NCBI GenBank assembly: GCA_002393095.1
Contig: DGII01000018.1
Coordinates: forward strand, 1-13,041
Length of the DNA: 13,041 bases
Direction of reading: 5' to 3'
DNA from: Lachnospiraceae bacterium UBA3826
GTDB lineage: Bacteria; Bacillota; Clostridia; Lachnospirales; Lachnospiraceae
The notes beneath the pieces are model-generated. The model was not told the origin of the DNA. It did no database searches and worked only from the letters and a program-made list of their open reading frames with translations. Of this stretch, positions 1-6,531 are shown one piece after another. How positions within the stretch are numbered: position 1 is the first letter of the stretch; every line of letters begins with the position of its first letter. Position numbers and translations under genes: made by a program.

Positions 1-499
1 TGAAGCTGCAATCCTCTCTGTTCTCCGCTATGACGGAGTCTCCTATGCTTTTGTACTTATATATGGTATTAAAATCAAAGATGAATAACCCCTTAGGATC
101 AAGATAATTATTCACCAGCTTAAAAGTCCTGTCCATATCCTCATCCGTCAGTATATAATTAATACTGTCACATAAGCATATTACGGACCTTACCGTGCCG
201 TATAATTCAAAAGAGCGCATATCCTGACACAGATACAGTATATCCGTGCCTCCGTTACCTTTCTCCTTATCTCTGGCAATCGAAAGCATCTCTGATGAGG
301 AATCGATCCCTATCATATCATAGCCTGCATCAGCCATGCGTCTGGTGATATTGCCCGTACCGCACCCAAGCTCACAGACAAGTCCGTCGTTAATACCATA
401 TTCTCCCAATAAAGCTACGACCTCTTCTGTCCATCTATCATATGGTACATCATCCATCAGTTCATCATATACTTCAGCAAAATCTCTATATGCTTCCAT
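1..499 (-). CDS. Class I SAM-dependent methyltransferase, C-terminus outside window
   Basis: The first 166 codons of a gene that continues past the left edge. Translation from the ATG at 499 begins MEAYRDFAEVYDELMDDVPY, a typical opening for small-molecule methyltransferases of the Methyltransf_11/25 group. The SAM-binding motif I is clear at about residues 41-50 (CELGCGTGNI), followed by the acidic end of strand 2 (GIDSS) and a helix with SEMLSIAR. Later strands (CQDMRSF, VICLCDSINYI) fit a Rossmann-fold methyltransferase. The substrate cannot be read from the sequence. The start overlaps the end of hisC by 14 nt, so the two are probably translationally coupled, although nothing in histidine biosynthesis needs a methyltransferase. 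There is no separate promoter in the overlap. Confidence 0.85.
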   Translation of the reverse strand, partial: MEAYRDFAEVYDELMDDVPYDRWTEEVVALLGEYGINDGLVCELGCGTGNITRRMADAGYDMIGIDSSSEMLSIARDKEKGNGGTDILYLCQDMRSFELYGTVRSVICLCDSINYILTDEDMDRTFKLVNNYLDPKGLFIFDFNTIYKYKSIGDSVIAENREDCSF

Positions 500-1544
500 C
501 AAGGTATTCTCTCAAAAATCCTACCAGCGCATCCATTTCCCCGTCTGTACCGATGCTTATCCTTAAGTAATCATCTATTCTTGGCTTGTTCCACCATCTG
601 ACATATATGTTCTTGGCCTTAGCCGCATTAAATATATCCTCAGCCTTAACCCTTTTATGCGTCGCAAAGATAAAATTCGCCTTACTGTCCGGAAAATCAA
701 AGCCAAGCTCCTTAAGCTGTTTCTTGACACGTTCTCTGGTGCTTATGACCTTCTCACATGTCCTGACAAAGTATTCGTTATCCTCCAAAGCAGCAGCACC
801 CGCTTCTATGGTAAGCCTGTTCATGGTATACGAATTGATAGAGAACTTCACATCATTCATATATCCGATCAGCTTACTGCTGCCGAATGCCATGCCTATC
901 CTTACACCCGCCATGGAACGGGATTTTGAAAAGGTCTGGACCACAAGCAGATTGTCGTATTTTTCTATCAGCGGAAGCACCGAGCGACCGCCGAAGTCCA
1001 CATATGCTTCATCTATTATCACTATACTGCCTTTGTTGTTCTTAATTATGAATTCCAGATCCTCCACCGACTTCTCTACCCCCGTAGGTGCATTGGGATT
1101 AGGGATGACTATTCCGCCGTTAGGTCTTATATAATCCTCCTTAATTATCCTGAATTCATCATTAAGAGGGATCATCTCATAAGGTATCCTGTAAAGGTCA
1201 CACCACACATCATAGAACGAATAGGTGATGTCCGGAAAAATAACCGGCTCCCTGCCGTTAAAAAAAGTTAAAAAGGCTATCGCAAGCACATCGTCACTTC
1301 CTACGCCGACAAAGATATTATCCCTGCTTACTCCGTATACCTCGCTTAGCTTGTCTCTAAGCTTTCCGCCGTATACATCGGGATATTTTCTTAACTCAGA
1401 TGTATCATACTCACTTAGCACCTTCTTAACCTCCGGTGAAGGGGGATAAGGATTCTCATTGGTATTAAGCTTGATCACATCGCCCACCGGCTGTTCTCCG
1501 GGGGTATATGGTATTACTTTTCTGACATTATCTTCCCAGTTCAT
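486..1544 (-). CDS. hisC: Histidinol-phosphate aminotransferase
   Basis: A PLP-dependent fold-type I aminotransferase of 352 residues, the usual HisC size; by family it transfers an amino group between glutamate and imidazole-acetol phosphate in histidine synthesis. Visible signatures: NTNENPYPPSP near residues 27-37, GVGSDDVL (80-87) in the cofactor phosphate region, NPNAPTG (149-155), IIDEAYVDF (176-184) with the PLP-pyridine Asp178, TFSKSRSMAG with the probable Schiff-base Lys207, Arg215, and RISIGT with the substrate-carboxylate Arg328. I chose the ATG at 1544 (MNWEDNVRKV) because a GCGAGGA ribosome binding site lies 5 nt upstream and the family normally starts here; a TTG seven codons earlier keeps the frame open. 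No other his gene is in view, so HisC could also serve as an aromatic amino acid aminotransferase. Its last 14 nt overlap the downstream methyltransferase start. Confidence 0.9.
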   Translation of the reverse strand: MNWEDNVRKVIPYTPGEQPVGDVIKLNTNENPYPPSPEVKKVLSEYDTSELRKYPDVYGGKLRDKLSEVYGVSRDNIFVGVGSDDVLAIAFLTFFNGREPVIFPDITYSFYDVWCDLYRIPYEMIPLNDEFRIIKEDYIRPNGGIVIPNPNAPTGVEKSVEDLEFIIKNNKGSIVIIDEAYVDFGGRSVLPLIEKYDNLLVVQTFSKSRSMAGVRIGMAFGSSKLIGYMNDVKFSINSYTMNRLTIEAGAAALEDNEYFVRTCEKVISTRERVKKQLKELGFDFPDSKANFIFATHKRVKAEDIFNAAKAKNIYVRWWNKPRIDDYLRISIGTDGEMDALVGFLREYLDGSI

Positions 1545-1590
1545 CTCATTCCTCGCTTGTGGCAACCATTAAACATCCAATCTCTATTTT

Positions 1591-1619
1591 TAGATATTTT
1601 GTAAAAAAAATCAAGTAAA
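1591..1619 (-). promoter_or_regulatory. Possible sigma-A promoter of hisC
   Basis: On the minus strand, TTTACT (1614-1619) and TATCTA (1591-1596) are separated by 17 nt, about 45 nt before the hisC ATG. Both hexamers are imperfect and the area is A/T-rich, so a chance match is possible. Confidence 0.35.
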
Positions 1620-1623
1620 ACGC

Positions 1624-1652
1624 TTGCTTTTTTAAAAAGCCTAATATATAAT
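1624..1652 (+). promoter_or_regulatory. Sigma-A promoter of the 759-residue repeat protein
   Basis: TTGCTT (1624-1629) and a perfect TATAAT (1647-1652) with a 17-nt spacer. The predicted start, near 1659, gives a leader of about 80 nt. No hairpin or riboswitch fold is obvious in that leader. Confidence 0.7.
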
Positions 1653-1738
1653 CGATACACTTACCCTTTGCGTATAAAACAACACACGGTAATACCTGTA
1701 TAGGTGAAATATTGACTATTTGACCTAAGGGGGTAATT

Positions 1739-4018
1739 ATGTGTAATAATATCAGACATACAGAGTCCCGTTCGGGGCTCTTTTCTATTATAACAGGCCG
1801 CTCACTTGGCATGATGGCTGCCGCAGTGCTCTCATCTGTACTTGTTCTGTTCGTTGCATTGCTTGCGTGTATCCGTGCATATGCCGACGGGACATCCATC
1901 GTTACAAGAATGACTGTATACCACTGCCATACAGGAAGCAGCGGAGGCGGCGGAGGCTGCTATTCCATTGCAAGAACCGGGACCAGATCCTACGAGGTTC
2001 CCTGCGGCGGTACGCTCCACTACTGGGGCGATGACTGGGGCACTTCAGAATGTAGCCGCTGCGGAGCCTCATACTTCGGTGACCGAGGAGGTGAGAGCTG
2101 TCCTCATTCCGAGACTAAGACCGAATCCTATACCTATTATGAGTTAGGCTGCGGACACAGTACGAGTGACATTCTGGGTTATATAACATATTCCGTGGAT
2201 ACTACCGAGTGGGCTAAGGAAGTACATGTTACGGTAGAGATAGAGAATATCGGCATGGGTCTGTCAGATACTCCGTATGTGAAGAACGGAACAGGTTACG
2301 AAGACGGAGATTTCACGTTGGATGAGAACGGAACATATACATTCTCCGTATCGGCTGACAGCAATTCCAATACCGGAGCCGCTTCCTATACTGTCACGGT
2401 AAGCAATATCGACCACTACGAGCCCACAGTCGTGGATTATACTCTTGAGCCAACCGACTGGGTAAGGGAAGGAGTAACCCTAAGCCTTGATGATGTAAGA
2501 GATATTCAGCCTGACGGAAGTGACGGCTGCGGACTTAATGAATTCCCTTACAGTTATGATAATGGGGAGACCTGGACAGATGATCCCACACATTTCTACG
2601 AGAATAACGGGGATTACGAGGTCCTAATAAGGGATGCTCTGGATAATACAGCTACCTTAAGCTTCACTATCGACAATATAGACAACGAGGCTCCCCGGAT
2701 CCTTAAGTTCGAATACGATCATACGAAGAATATAAGGACAGTTACAGTTACGGTGGAATGTGATGATGTTCTGTCTGACGGAAGAGAGGGTGTCGGACTT
2801 GATGACCTTCCGTACAGCTATGACGGAGGAAAGACATGGACAGACAGTACTTCATATACAGTAACTCACAATACGGTGATCGAGTTCAGAGCAAGGGATA
2901 GACTGGGTAATACAGCTATCCTTAATGAGAATATCACCAATATAGATGACTACGCTCCTTCTGTGACCCATTACCTGTATCCCGGTTATTGGACCTGCGG
3001 TGATGTAGAAGTGAGCTTTGAAGCCAAGGATATCAATCCCGACGGAAGCGATGGGATCGGTCTTCCGGATAGGTGCTTCTCATATGACAGCGGGAGGACA
3101 TGGACGGATGAGGATTCAGTCACCGTATCCGACAATTGCTATGTACAGGTGGCGGTACGTGATAAGAATGGCAATATCAATTATTACAGCCTGGATGTTA
3201 CCAATATAGACAGGCTAGCTCCTTCGATCACTGCCTCATATACACTTACGAATGACAGAAGGGCTGCGATACTGACTGCCGACGGTCAGGATGGAGAATC
3301 CGGGATCGACTGGAACAGGTTCGATTGGACAGGCCCCGAAAGCGGAAGCGGCTGTTCTCTCATCGTAACATCAGACGGAGCATATACAGTAACAGGATAT
3401 GATAAAGCCGGTAACAGTGCGACCGCTTCCGTAGAGGTGTCGGGAATAAGACCAAGACTCATTCCCATAAAGACCGATATCAATCCCATTCCTCCAAGTG
3501 ACACGGAACGTGTCATACCTGATACAGTCAGTGTGGAATTGCCGAAGAATATAACAGCAGCAAAGCTGGAAAAGATCAGTAATCTTAATAATACCAATAC
3601 TTCCGCCCATAAAAGTCTGTGGGAGAGATTGTCGGATTATTGGAGCGATCTGTCTCTCTTACAGAAGATACTTCTTGTGACCGCACTTATCATGATCCTT
3701 ACAGCACTTATCGCATTACTGTTCCTATGGTATAAGAGCGTGGCTATATATAACAGCAAGGGAGAACACAGGTCTTCGGACGACGAGTCCGGCAGCTTTA
3801 CCTTCCTTGGATATCGGCTTATTCATACCGATAACGGCAGCTTTACTGTCACCGTGTCGGAAGAGACATGGAATAAAGCAACCACAACATACTTCCGGTT
3901 TAGGCTCAATCCGCTCTTTGCCTTCATTCATAAGGGTGAGCAGATATACATATCCTTCCCTGAGGATATCATCAAGTCAGATAAGATATCCCACTATGTG
4001 GATGTGCTGGTACGATAA
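1739..4018 (+). CDS. Exported Cys-rich, Ig-like/Asp-box repeat protein with C-terminal membrane anchor
   Basis: 759 residues, function unknown. The start follows a TAAGGGGG ribosome binding site by 5 nt. Residues 1-49 look like a signal peptide: a long basic n-region, a hydrophobic core at 25-44 and a possible cleavage site after AYA (47-49). Residues 62-140 form a Gly/Cys/His-rich head with Cys at 63, 74, 89, 105, 108, 121 and 138, including CSRCG, suggesting a metal- or disulfide-stabilised module. Ig-like beta units follow at about 150-230, 231-322, 323-410, 411-497 and a degenerate one at 498-571. Three carry Asp-box motifs (SYDNGETW, SYDGGKTW, SYDSGRTW). A Pro-rich linker (about 573-600) leads to a membrane helix at 641-664 and a cytosolic domain of about 95 residues ending in VDVLVR. 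The expected topology is outside-to-inside, like a surface receptor or adhesin. I infer envelope location only; no enzyme activity is visible. Confidence 0.8.
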   Translation: MCNNIRHTESRSGLFSIITGRSLGMMAAAVLSSVLVLFVALLACIRAYADGTSIVTRMTVYHCHTGSSGGGGGCYSIARTGTRSYEVPCGGTLHYWGDDWGTSECSRCGASYFGDRGGESCPHSETKTESYTYYELGCGHSTSDILGYITYSVDTTEWAKEVHVTVEIENIGMGLSDTPYVKNGTGYEDGDFTLDENGTYTFSVSADSNSNTGAASYTVTVSNIDHYEPTVVDYTLEPTDWVREGVTLSLDDVRDIQPDGSDGCGLNEFPYSYDNGETWTDDPTHFYENNGDYEVLIRDALDNTATLSFTIDNIDNEAPRILKFEYDHTKNIRTVTVTVECDDVLSDGREGVGLDDLPYSYDGGKTWTDSTSYTVTHNTVIEFRARDRLGNTAILNENITNIDDYAPSVTHYLYPGYWTCGDVEVSFEAKDINPDGSDGIGLPDRCFSYDSGRTWTDEDSVTVSDNCYVQVAVRDKNGNINYYSLDVTNIDRLAPSITASYTLTNDRRAAILTADGQDGESGIDWNRFDWTGPESGSGCSLIVTSDGAYTVTGYDKAGNSATASVEVSGIRPRLIPIKTDINPIPPSDTERVIPDTVSVELPKNITAAKLEKISNLNNTNTSAHKSLWERLSDYWSDLSLLQKILLVTALIMILTALIALLFLWYKSVAIYNSKGEHRSSDDESGSFTFLGYRLIHTDNGSFTVTVSEETWNKATTTYFRFRLNPLFAFIHKGEQIYISFPEDIIKSDKISHYVDVLVR
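2429..3229 (+). repeat. Three tandem 88-residue Ig-like repeats with Asp boxes
   Basis: Within the 759-residue protein, the Asp-box serines fall at residues 272, 360 and 448, so the period is exactly 88 each time. Each unit also has an acidic Asp/Gly loop just before the box (DIQPDGSDG, LSDGREGVG, DINPDGSDG) and ends in a shared N-I-D boundary (NIDNEAP, NIDDYAP, NIDRLAP). The DNA of the copies has diverged well beyond the protein pattern, so these are old, maintained duplications. Confidence 0.85.
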
Positions 4019-4043
4019 AATCACTATACTCTGTAAATTGCGA

Positions 4044-4073
4044 TTGACCAAAGAAAGGAGATAATACTATAAT
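4044..4073 (+). promoter_or_regulatory. Sigma-A promoter of the 44-codon gene
   Basis: TTGACC (4044-4049) and TATAAT (4068-4073), 18 nt apart. The expected start is near 4080, leaving a leader of about 36 nt that ends in a strong ribosome binding site. No terminator separates it from the preceding repeat-protein gene, so read-through from upstream is also likely. Confidence 0.6.
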
Positions 4074-4115
4074 CTTTCATATAGACAATGGTTTAATTCT
4101 ATGTGGAGGATTAGT

Positions 4116-4250
4116 ATGGAAGACAATATGACGAGTGCTGAATTCAAAACATTTATGGAATTGATACGTATGATACTGAACAGTTGTACTTCTTTAGACG
4201 AAGCACGGGAAAAGATACTGGGTCTCAGTATATATAACGATAATGAATAG
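4116..4250 (+). CDS. Small acidic hypothetical protein, 44 residues
   Basis: The product starts MEDNMTSAEFKTFMELIRMI and ends LSIYNDNE. The ATG is preceded at 5 nt by GTGGAGGA, one of the strongest ribosome binding sites in the window, and a consensus-like promoter lies just upstream, so a real gene is likely. The sequence reads as two helices: an amphipathic one (residues 8-22) and a second one (26-36, SLDEAREKILG), with no membrane segment, Cys pair or DNA-binding motif. From memory, short proteins of this style (T-x-E-F-x-x-x-L-x-x-I-x-x-I-I ... D-x-x-E-A-x-E-K-I) are scattered in Clostridia without known function; I cannot verify homology here. It lies between the repeat protein and a bidirectional terminator. 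Confidence 0.7.
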   Translation: MEDNMTSAEFKTFMELIRMILNSCTSLDEAREKILGLSIYNDNE

Positions 4251-4270
4251 CCGATAAGTTATTATGACCA

Positions 4271-4314
4271 AAGAAGGGGCTGTCGCACTAAGCATGGTGT
4301 GGCAGCCCCTTCTT
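4271..4314. terminator. Long hairpin, probable bidirectional terminator
   Basis: The arms 4271-4288 and 4297-4314 pair over 18 bp with only G-U departures, around an 8-nt loop. The hairpin sits between the end of the 44-codon gene (+) and the end of the DUF975 gene (-). The T-runs on either side are short and broken, so termination efficiency is uncertain. Confidence 0.7.
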
Positions 4315-4349
4315 CCCATATTTTCTATGACATGTGTTCGGCTATGACC

Positions 4350-5363
4350 TTACTGCTCAAAGCCTTCTCCCATTATCCTGTTCGAAGCATCCTCAATAAC
4401 CTCTGTTATGTCGTTGGCTTCATTATACCCATACTGAGCCTGCAAAGGCGAGGCTTTGATCTGATGATAGAAATTGGTATATGTAACCTGCATATACGGT
4501 AGTGTATATGCAAGCGAAATCCAGCCCACAAATGGTATCAGACATAACAAAAACCACGGCAGAAATGACAGCTTCAATACGAAGAATTCCCATCTGTGAC
4601 CCTGCATTATGGCTTTGCTCTCATTCACACACTGAGTTGGTGTAAAGGTCGGATTCTCGTTCATTACATAGACCGACATTGCATATTTGGAGATGATTAT
4701 CGAATACGGAATAAGCAGAATGGCTCCGATAACTGCAGTGATCAGTATAAGGATAAGTATCATTCCCAAGATGGCTATAAGGCCATCCCCGAAGCTGTTA
4801 CCAAGATTCCATGAGGACATTATACTGCCCATCAGACCGCCCATCCTGTCAGCATCCGATGCTATCACAGCGATCACAACCCCTATGATAACGATCCATA
4901 TAAGATAAAAGGGAAAGAGCCACAGTATCTCGAATAACTTCTTAAGCCATACCGTCCCTATGGACTTACCGAACTTTGTCTTATATGGTTCAAATACCGT
5001 GCCTGCCTGTGGTACATCTCCGTAAGTAAGATTAAGCAACACCTGTGACAGTCCCACACTGATCATCGGATATACAAAAAACCAATAGGCTAAAGACAGT
5101 ACATTGGCCAGATTCGAATATGCCGACAACGCCATGACATCACTGTCCATGATATCATCTATCATATCAAATGATGAACTGGTAAAAGCATCGAACATGG
5201 TCTTATATACACTGCCAAGTCTCGGCATCAGTATGACACTAAACCCCTTCGTGCATATGAAGCTGACTCCCCACACCGCCAAAAAGCATATGAGCAACGC
5301 GCCAAACTTGCCGCTCATCTGCTGCCTTGATTGTTCCTTAAGTTCTGCTCTTGTAACATTCAT
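4350..5363 (-). CDS. DUF975 family polytopic membrane protein
   Basis: 337 residues from the ATG at 5363 (MNVTRAELKEQ). The TRAELKEQ opening and the blocks LNLTYGDVP..GTVFEPYK, MNENPTFTP..CVNESKAIMQG and PYMQVTYTNFYHQIK are the DUF975 pattern and align with the divergent neighbour at 5563. Hydrophobic segments lie near 20-38, 84-110, 143-168, 195-227 and 260-288. Compared with the neighbour it has extra sequence around residues 40-85 and a Met/Gly/Ser-rich loop near 172-192. The family's function is not established; membrane stress or envelope roles would be guesswork. The frame stays open to a TTG at 5426, but that codon lies inside the -35 element, so the shorter start is preferred. An AAGGAG sits 13 nt upstream of the chosen ATG, a rather long spacing. 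Confidence 0.85.
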   Translation of the reverse strand: MNVTRAELKEQSRQQMSGKFGALLICFLAVWGVSFICTKGFSVILMPRLGSVYKTMFDAFTSSSFDMIDDIMDSDVMALSAYSNLANVLSLAYWFFVYPMISVGLSQVLLNLTYGDVPQAGTVFEPYKTKFGKSIGTVWLKKLFEILWLFPFYLIWIVIIGVVIAVIASDADRMGGLMGSIMSSWNLGNSFGDGLIAILGMILILILITAVIGAILLIPYSIIISKYAMSVYVMNENPTFTPTQCVNESKAIMQGHRWEFFVLKLSFLPWFLLCLIPFVGWISLAYTLPYMQVTYTNFYHQIKASPLQAQYGYNEANDITEVIEDASNRIMGEGFEQ

Positions 5364-5397
5364 ACTGTTTTTACCGCTCCTTAAAATATTTAACATA

Positions 5398-5426
5398 ATT
5401 TTATTCTCTTTCATGTCCATTGACAA
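5398..5426 (-). promoter_or_regulatory. Sigma-A promoter of the minus-strand DUF975 gene
   Basis: On the minus strand, TTGTCA (5421-5426) and TAAAAT (5398-5403) with a 17-nt spacer. The predicted start near 5391 leaves a leader of about 28 nt containing the AAGGAG. It decides the translation start, since longer in-frame starts would not be transcribed. Confidence 0.65.
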
Positions 5427-5478
5427 TCACTATATACTCCTTACGATTTCACTTTTTTGAACACTGCCTGCGATATAG

Positions 5479-5507
5479 TTGCACAAATGGCGATTTAGTG
5501 CTATATT
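5479..5507 (+). promoter_or_regulatory. Sigma-A promoter of the plus-strand DUF975 gene
   Basis: TTGCAC (5479-5484) and TATATT (5502-5507) with a 17-nt spacer; predicted start near 5514, about 49 nt before the ATG. It lies back to back with the promoter of the divergent paralogue, 53 nt apart, close enough for shared control. Confidence 0.65.
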
Positions 5508-5562
5508 CATTGAAGTACATTATTTATCAAGGTATGTATTAAAATGAGAGAGGAGAGTAGAA

Positions 5563-6357
5563 ATGGAATTTACACGAGCAGAGATTAAGGAGCAGGCTAA
5601 GGCCCAGCTCAAAGGAAAGGTATGGATGTTATTCCTGTGCGCACTTGTTGTAGCAGTTATCAGCGGAATAATCTCCGGTATATCTACGGCATTACAGGCA
5701 TCAGGCAGCTCAGGACTCGGAGCTATCGTATCACTTATAGGCTCTATACTCGTTACACCTCCGCTTAGCGTCGGACTTGTAATGGTATATCTTAATGTGA
5801 CATATGGTGAGGAGCCCAAGGTTGGAACATTATTCGAGCCCTACAAAAAGTGCTTCGGCAAGTCTATTGCCCTCACATTGCTTGTAGGAATCTTCGTTAT
5901 GCTGTGGTCATGCCTTTTGGTCATTCCCGGAATAATCATGGCATATGCTTATTCACAGTCATTCCGTATCATGGTCGAGAATCCTGAGCTTTCAGCAATG
6001 GAGTGTATCAAGGAGAGTAAGAGGATCATGAAGGGTCGTAAGCTAGACCTCTTTGTTCTTCAGTTATCCTTCATCCTTTGGATCTTACTTGTAATGGTTA
6101 CATTCGGTATAGCAGGCATATATGTATATCCTTATATGCAGCTTACAGAGACCAACTTCTACCATAAGATCAAGGAAGGCGGCGATCAGGAAGGTGATTA
6201 CAACAATGCTGCTACCAACGCAGTTACAGACATCATCGAGAACGCAGCCAATAAGGTTGAGGATGTTGCATCAGGTGTTGCTGATAAGGCTTCAGACGCA
6301 CTGGACAGCGCAGCTGACAAGGTATCTGATGCCCTTGACGGTAAGGATAAGGACTGA
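5563..6357 (+). CDS. DUF975 family membrane protein with 11-residue repeat tail
   Basis: 264 residues; AGGAG lies 7 nt before the ATG. It opens MEFTRAEIKEQAKAQLKGKV and has hydrophobic segments near 20-42, 52-78, 102-128 and 162-190. It shares with its divergent neighbour the blocks LNVTYGEEPKVGTLFEPYKK, MVENPELSAMECIKESKRIM and PYMQLTETNFYHKIK, which place it in DUF975. The last 50 residues are not membrane-like: they form an Ala/Asp/Lys-rich helix built of 11-residue units, described separately. The gene stands alone between its own promoter and a strong terminator. The biochemical role is unknown; the tail suggests an amphipathic helix lying on the membrane surface or contacting a partner. 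Confidence 0.88.
   Translation: MEFTRAEIKEQAKAQLKGKVWMLFLCALVVAVISGIISGISTALQASGSSGLGAIVSLIGSILVTPPLSVGLVMVYLNVTYGEEPKVGTLFEPYKKCFGKSIALTLLVGIFVMLWSCLLVIPGIIMAYAYSQSFRIMVENPELSAMECIKESKRIMKGRKLDLFVLQLSFILWILLVMVTFGIAGIYVYPYMQLTETNFYHKIKEGGDQEGDYNNAATNAVTDIIENAANKVEDVASGVADKASDALDSAADKVSDALDGKDKD
6247..6345 (+). repeat. Three 11-residue amphipathic helical repeats
   Basis: Residues 229-261 of the DUF975 protein split into three contiguous 11-mers: ANKVEDVASGV, ADKASDALDSA and ADKVSDALDGK. A weaker related unit (ATNAVTDIIEN) precedes them at 217-227. The 11-residue period resembles that of LEA proteins and apolipoprotein/synuclein-type lipid-binding helices; that comparison is by pattern only. 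Confidence 0.7.
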
Positions 6358-6397
6358 TCATTTAATCAGTAATATTACAACTTAACTGTGTATACCC

Positions 6398-6429
6398 AAG
6401 CACGGACAGATAACTGTCCGTGCTTTTTT
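6398..6429 (+). terminator. Intrinsic terminator of the plus-strand DUF975 gene
   Basis: A perfect 12-bp stem (6398-6409 with 6414-6425), ATAA loop and a run of six T (6424-6429), 40 nt after the stop codon. It isolates the polymerase gene downstream. Confidence 0.93.
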
Positions 6430-6496
6430 CTGCCCGGCTCATGATATCCTTACAGCCCTTTATACATCTTTTAGTATCATTAAGAGCAGGAACAGC

Positions 6497-6525
6497 TTGC
6501 AGACCAGGAACAAATGTTCTATAAT
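6497..6525 (+). promoter_or_regulatory. Promoter of the Y-family polymerase gene
   Basis: TTGCAG (6497-6502) and a perfect TATAAT (6520-6525), 17 nt apart. With the hexamer at -12 to -7, +1 falls on 6532, the A of the ATG used for the polymerase. The spacer holds the LexA box. Confidence 0.7.
6508..6519. promoter_or_regulatory. LexA (DinR) operator, SOS box
   Basis: GAACAAATGTTC is a perfect match to the Firmicutes core GAAC-N4-GTTC, and the middle AAAT fits the R-N-R-Y preference. It lies wholly between the -35 and -10 elements, so bound LexA would block RNA polymerase. The outer C/G of the longer Bacillus consensus are absent. Confidence 0.82.
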
Positions 6526-6531
6526 GTCTGT

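Noticed and set aside
586..1134. 182-codon open frame on the plus strand
   Set aside because: It is antisense to hisC, has no ribosome binding site, and its Ser/Leu-rich translation has no recognisable family.
1624..1640. GCTTTTTTAAAAAGC palindrome as a terminator
   Set aside because: The stem is A/T-only apart from its ends, with no loop, and it overlaps a good promoter.
2554..3103. Sialidase or other glycosidase suggested by Asp boxes
   Set aside because: Boxes are 88 residues apart and within Ig-like units; no catalytic Arg triad or propeller-like blade repeat is visible.
4047..4276. Repeated GACCAAAGAA at 4046 and 4266 as attachment sites of a small element
   Set aside because: The match is only 10 nt; one copy is part of a promoter and the other abuts the terminator arm; no integrase or transposase is present.
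6430..6496. Small RNA or riboswitch between the terminator and polymerase promoter
   Set aside because: No promoter, stable fold or known aptamer core was seen in this short stretch.
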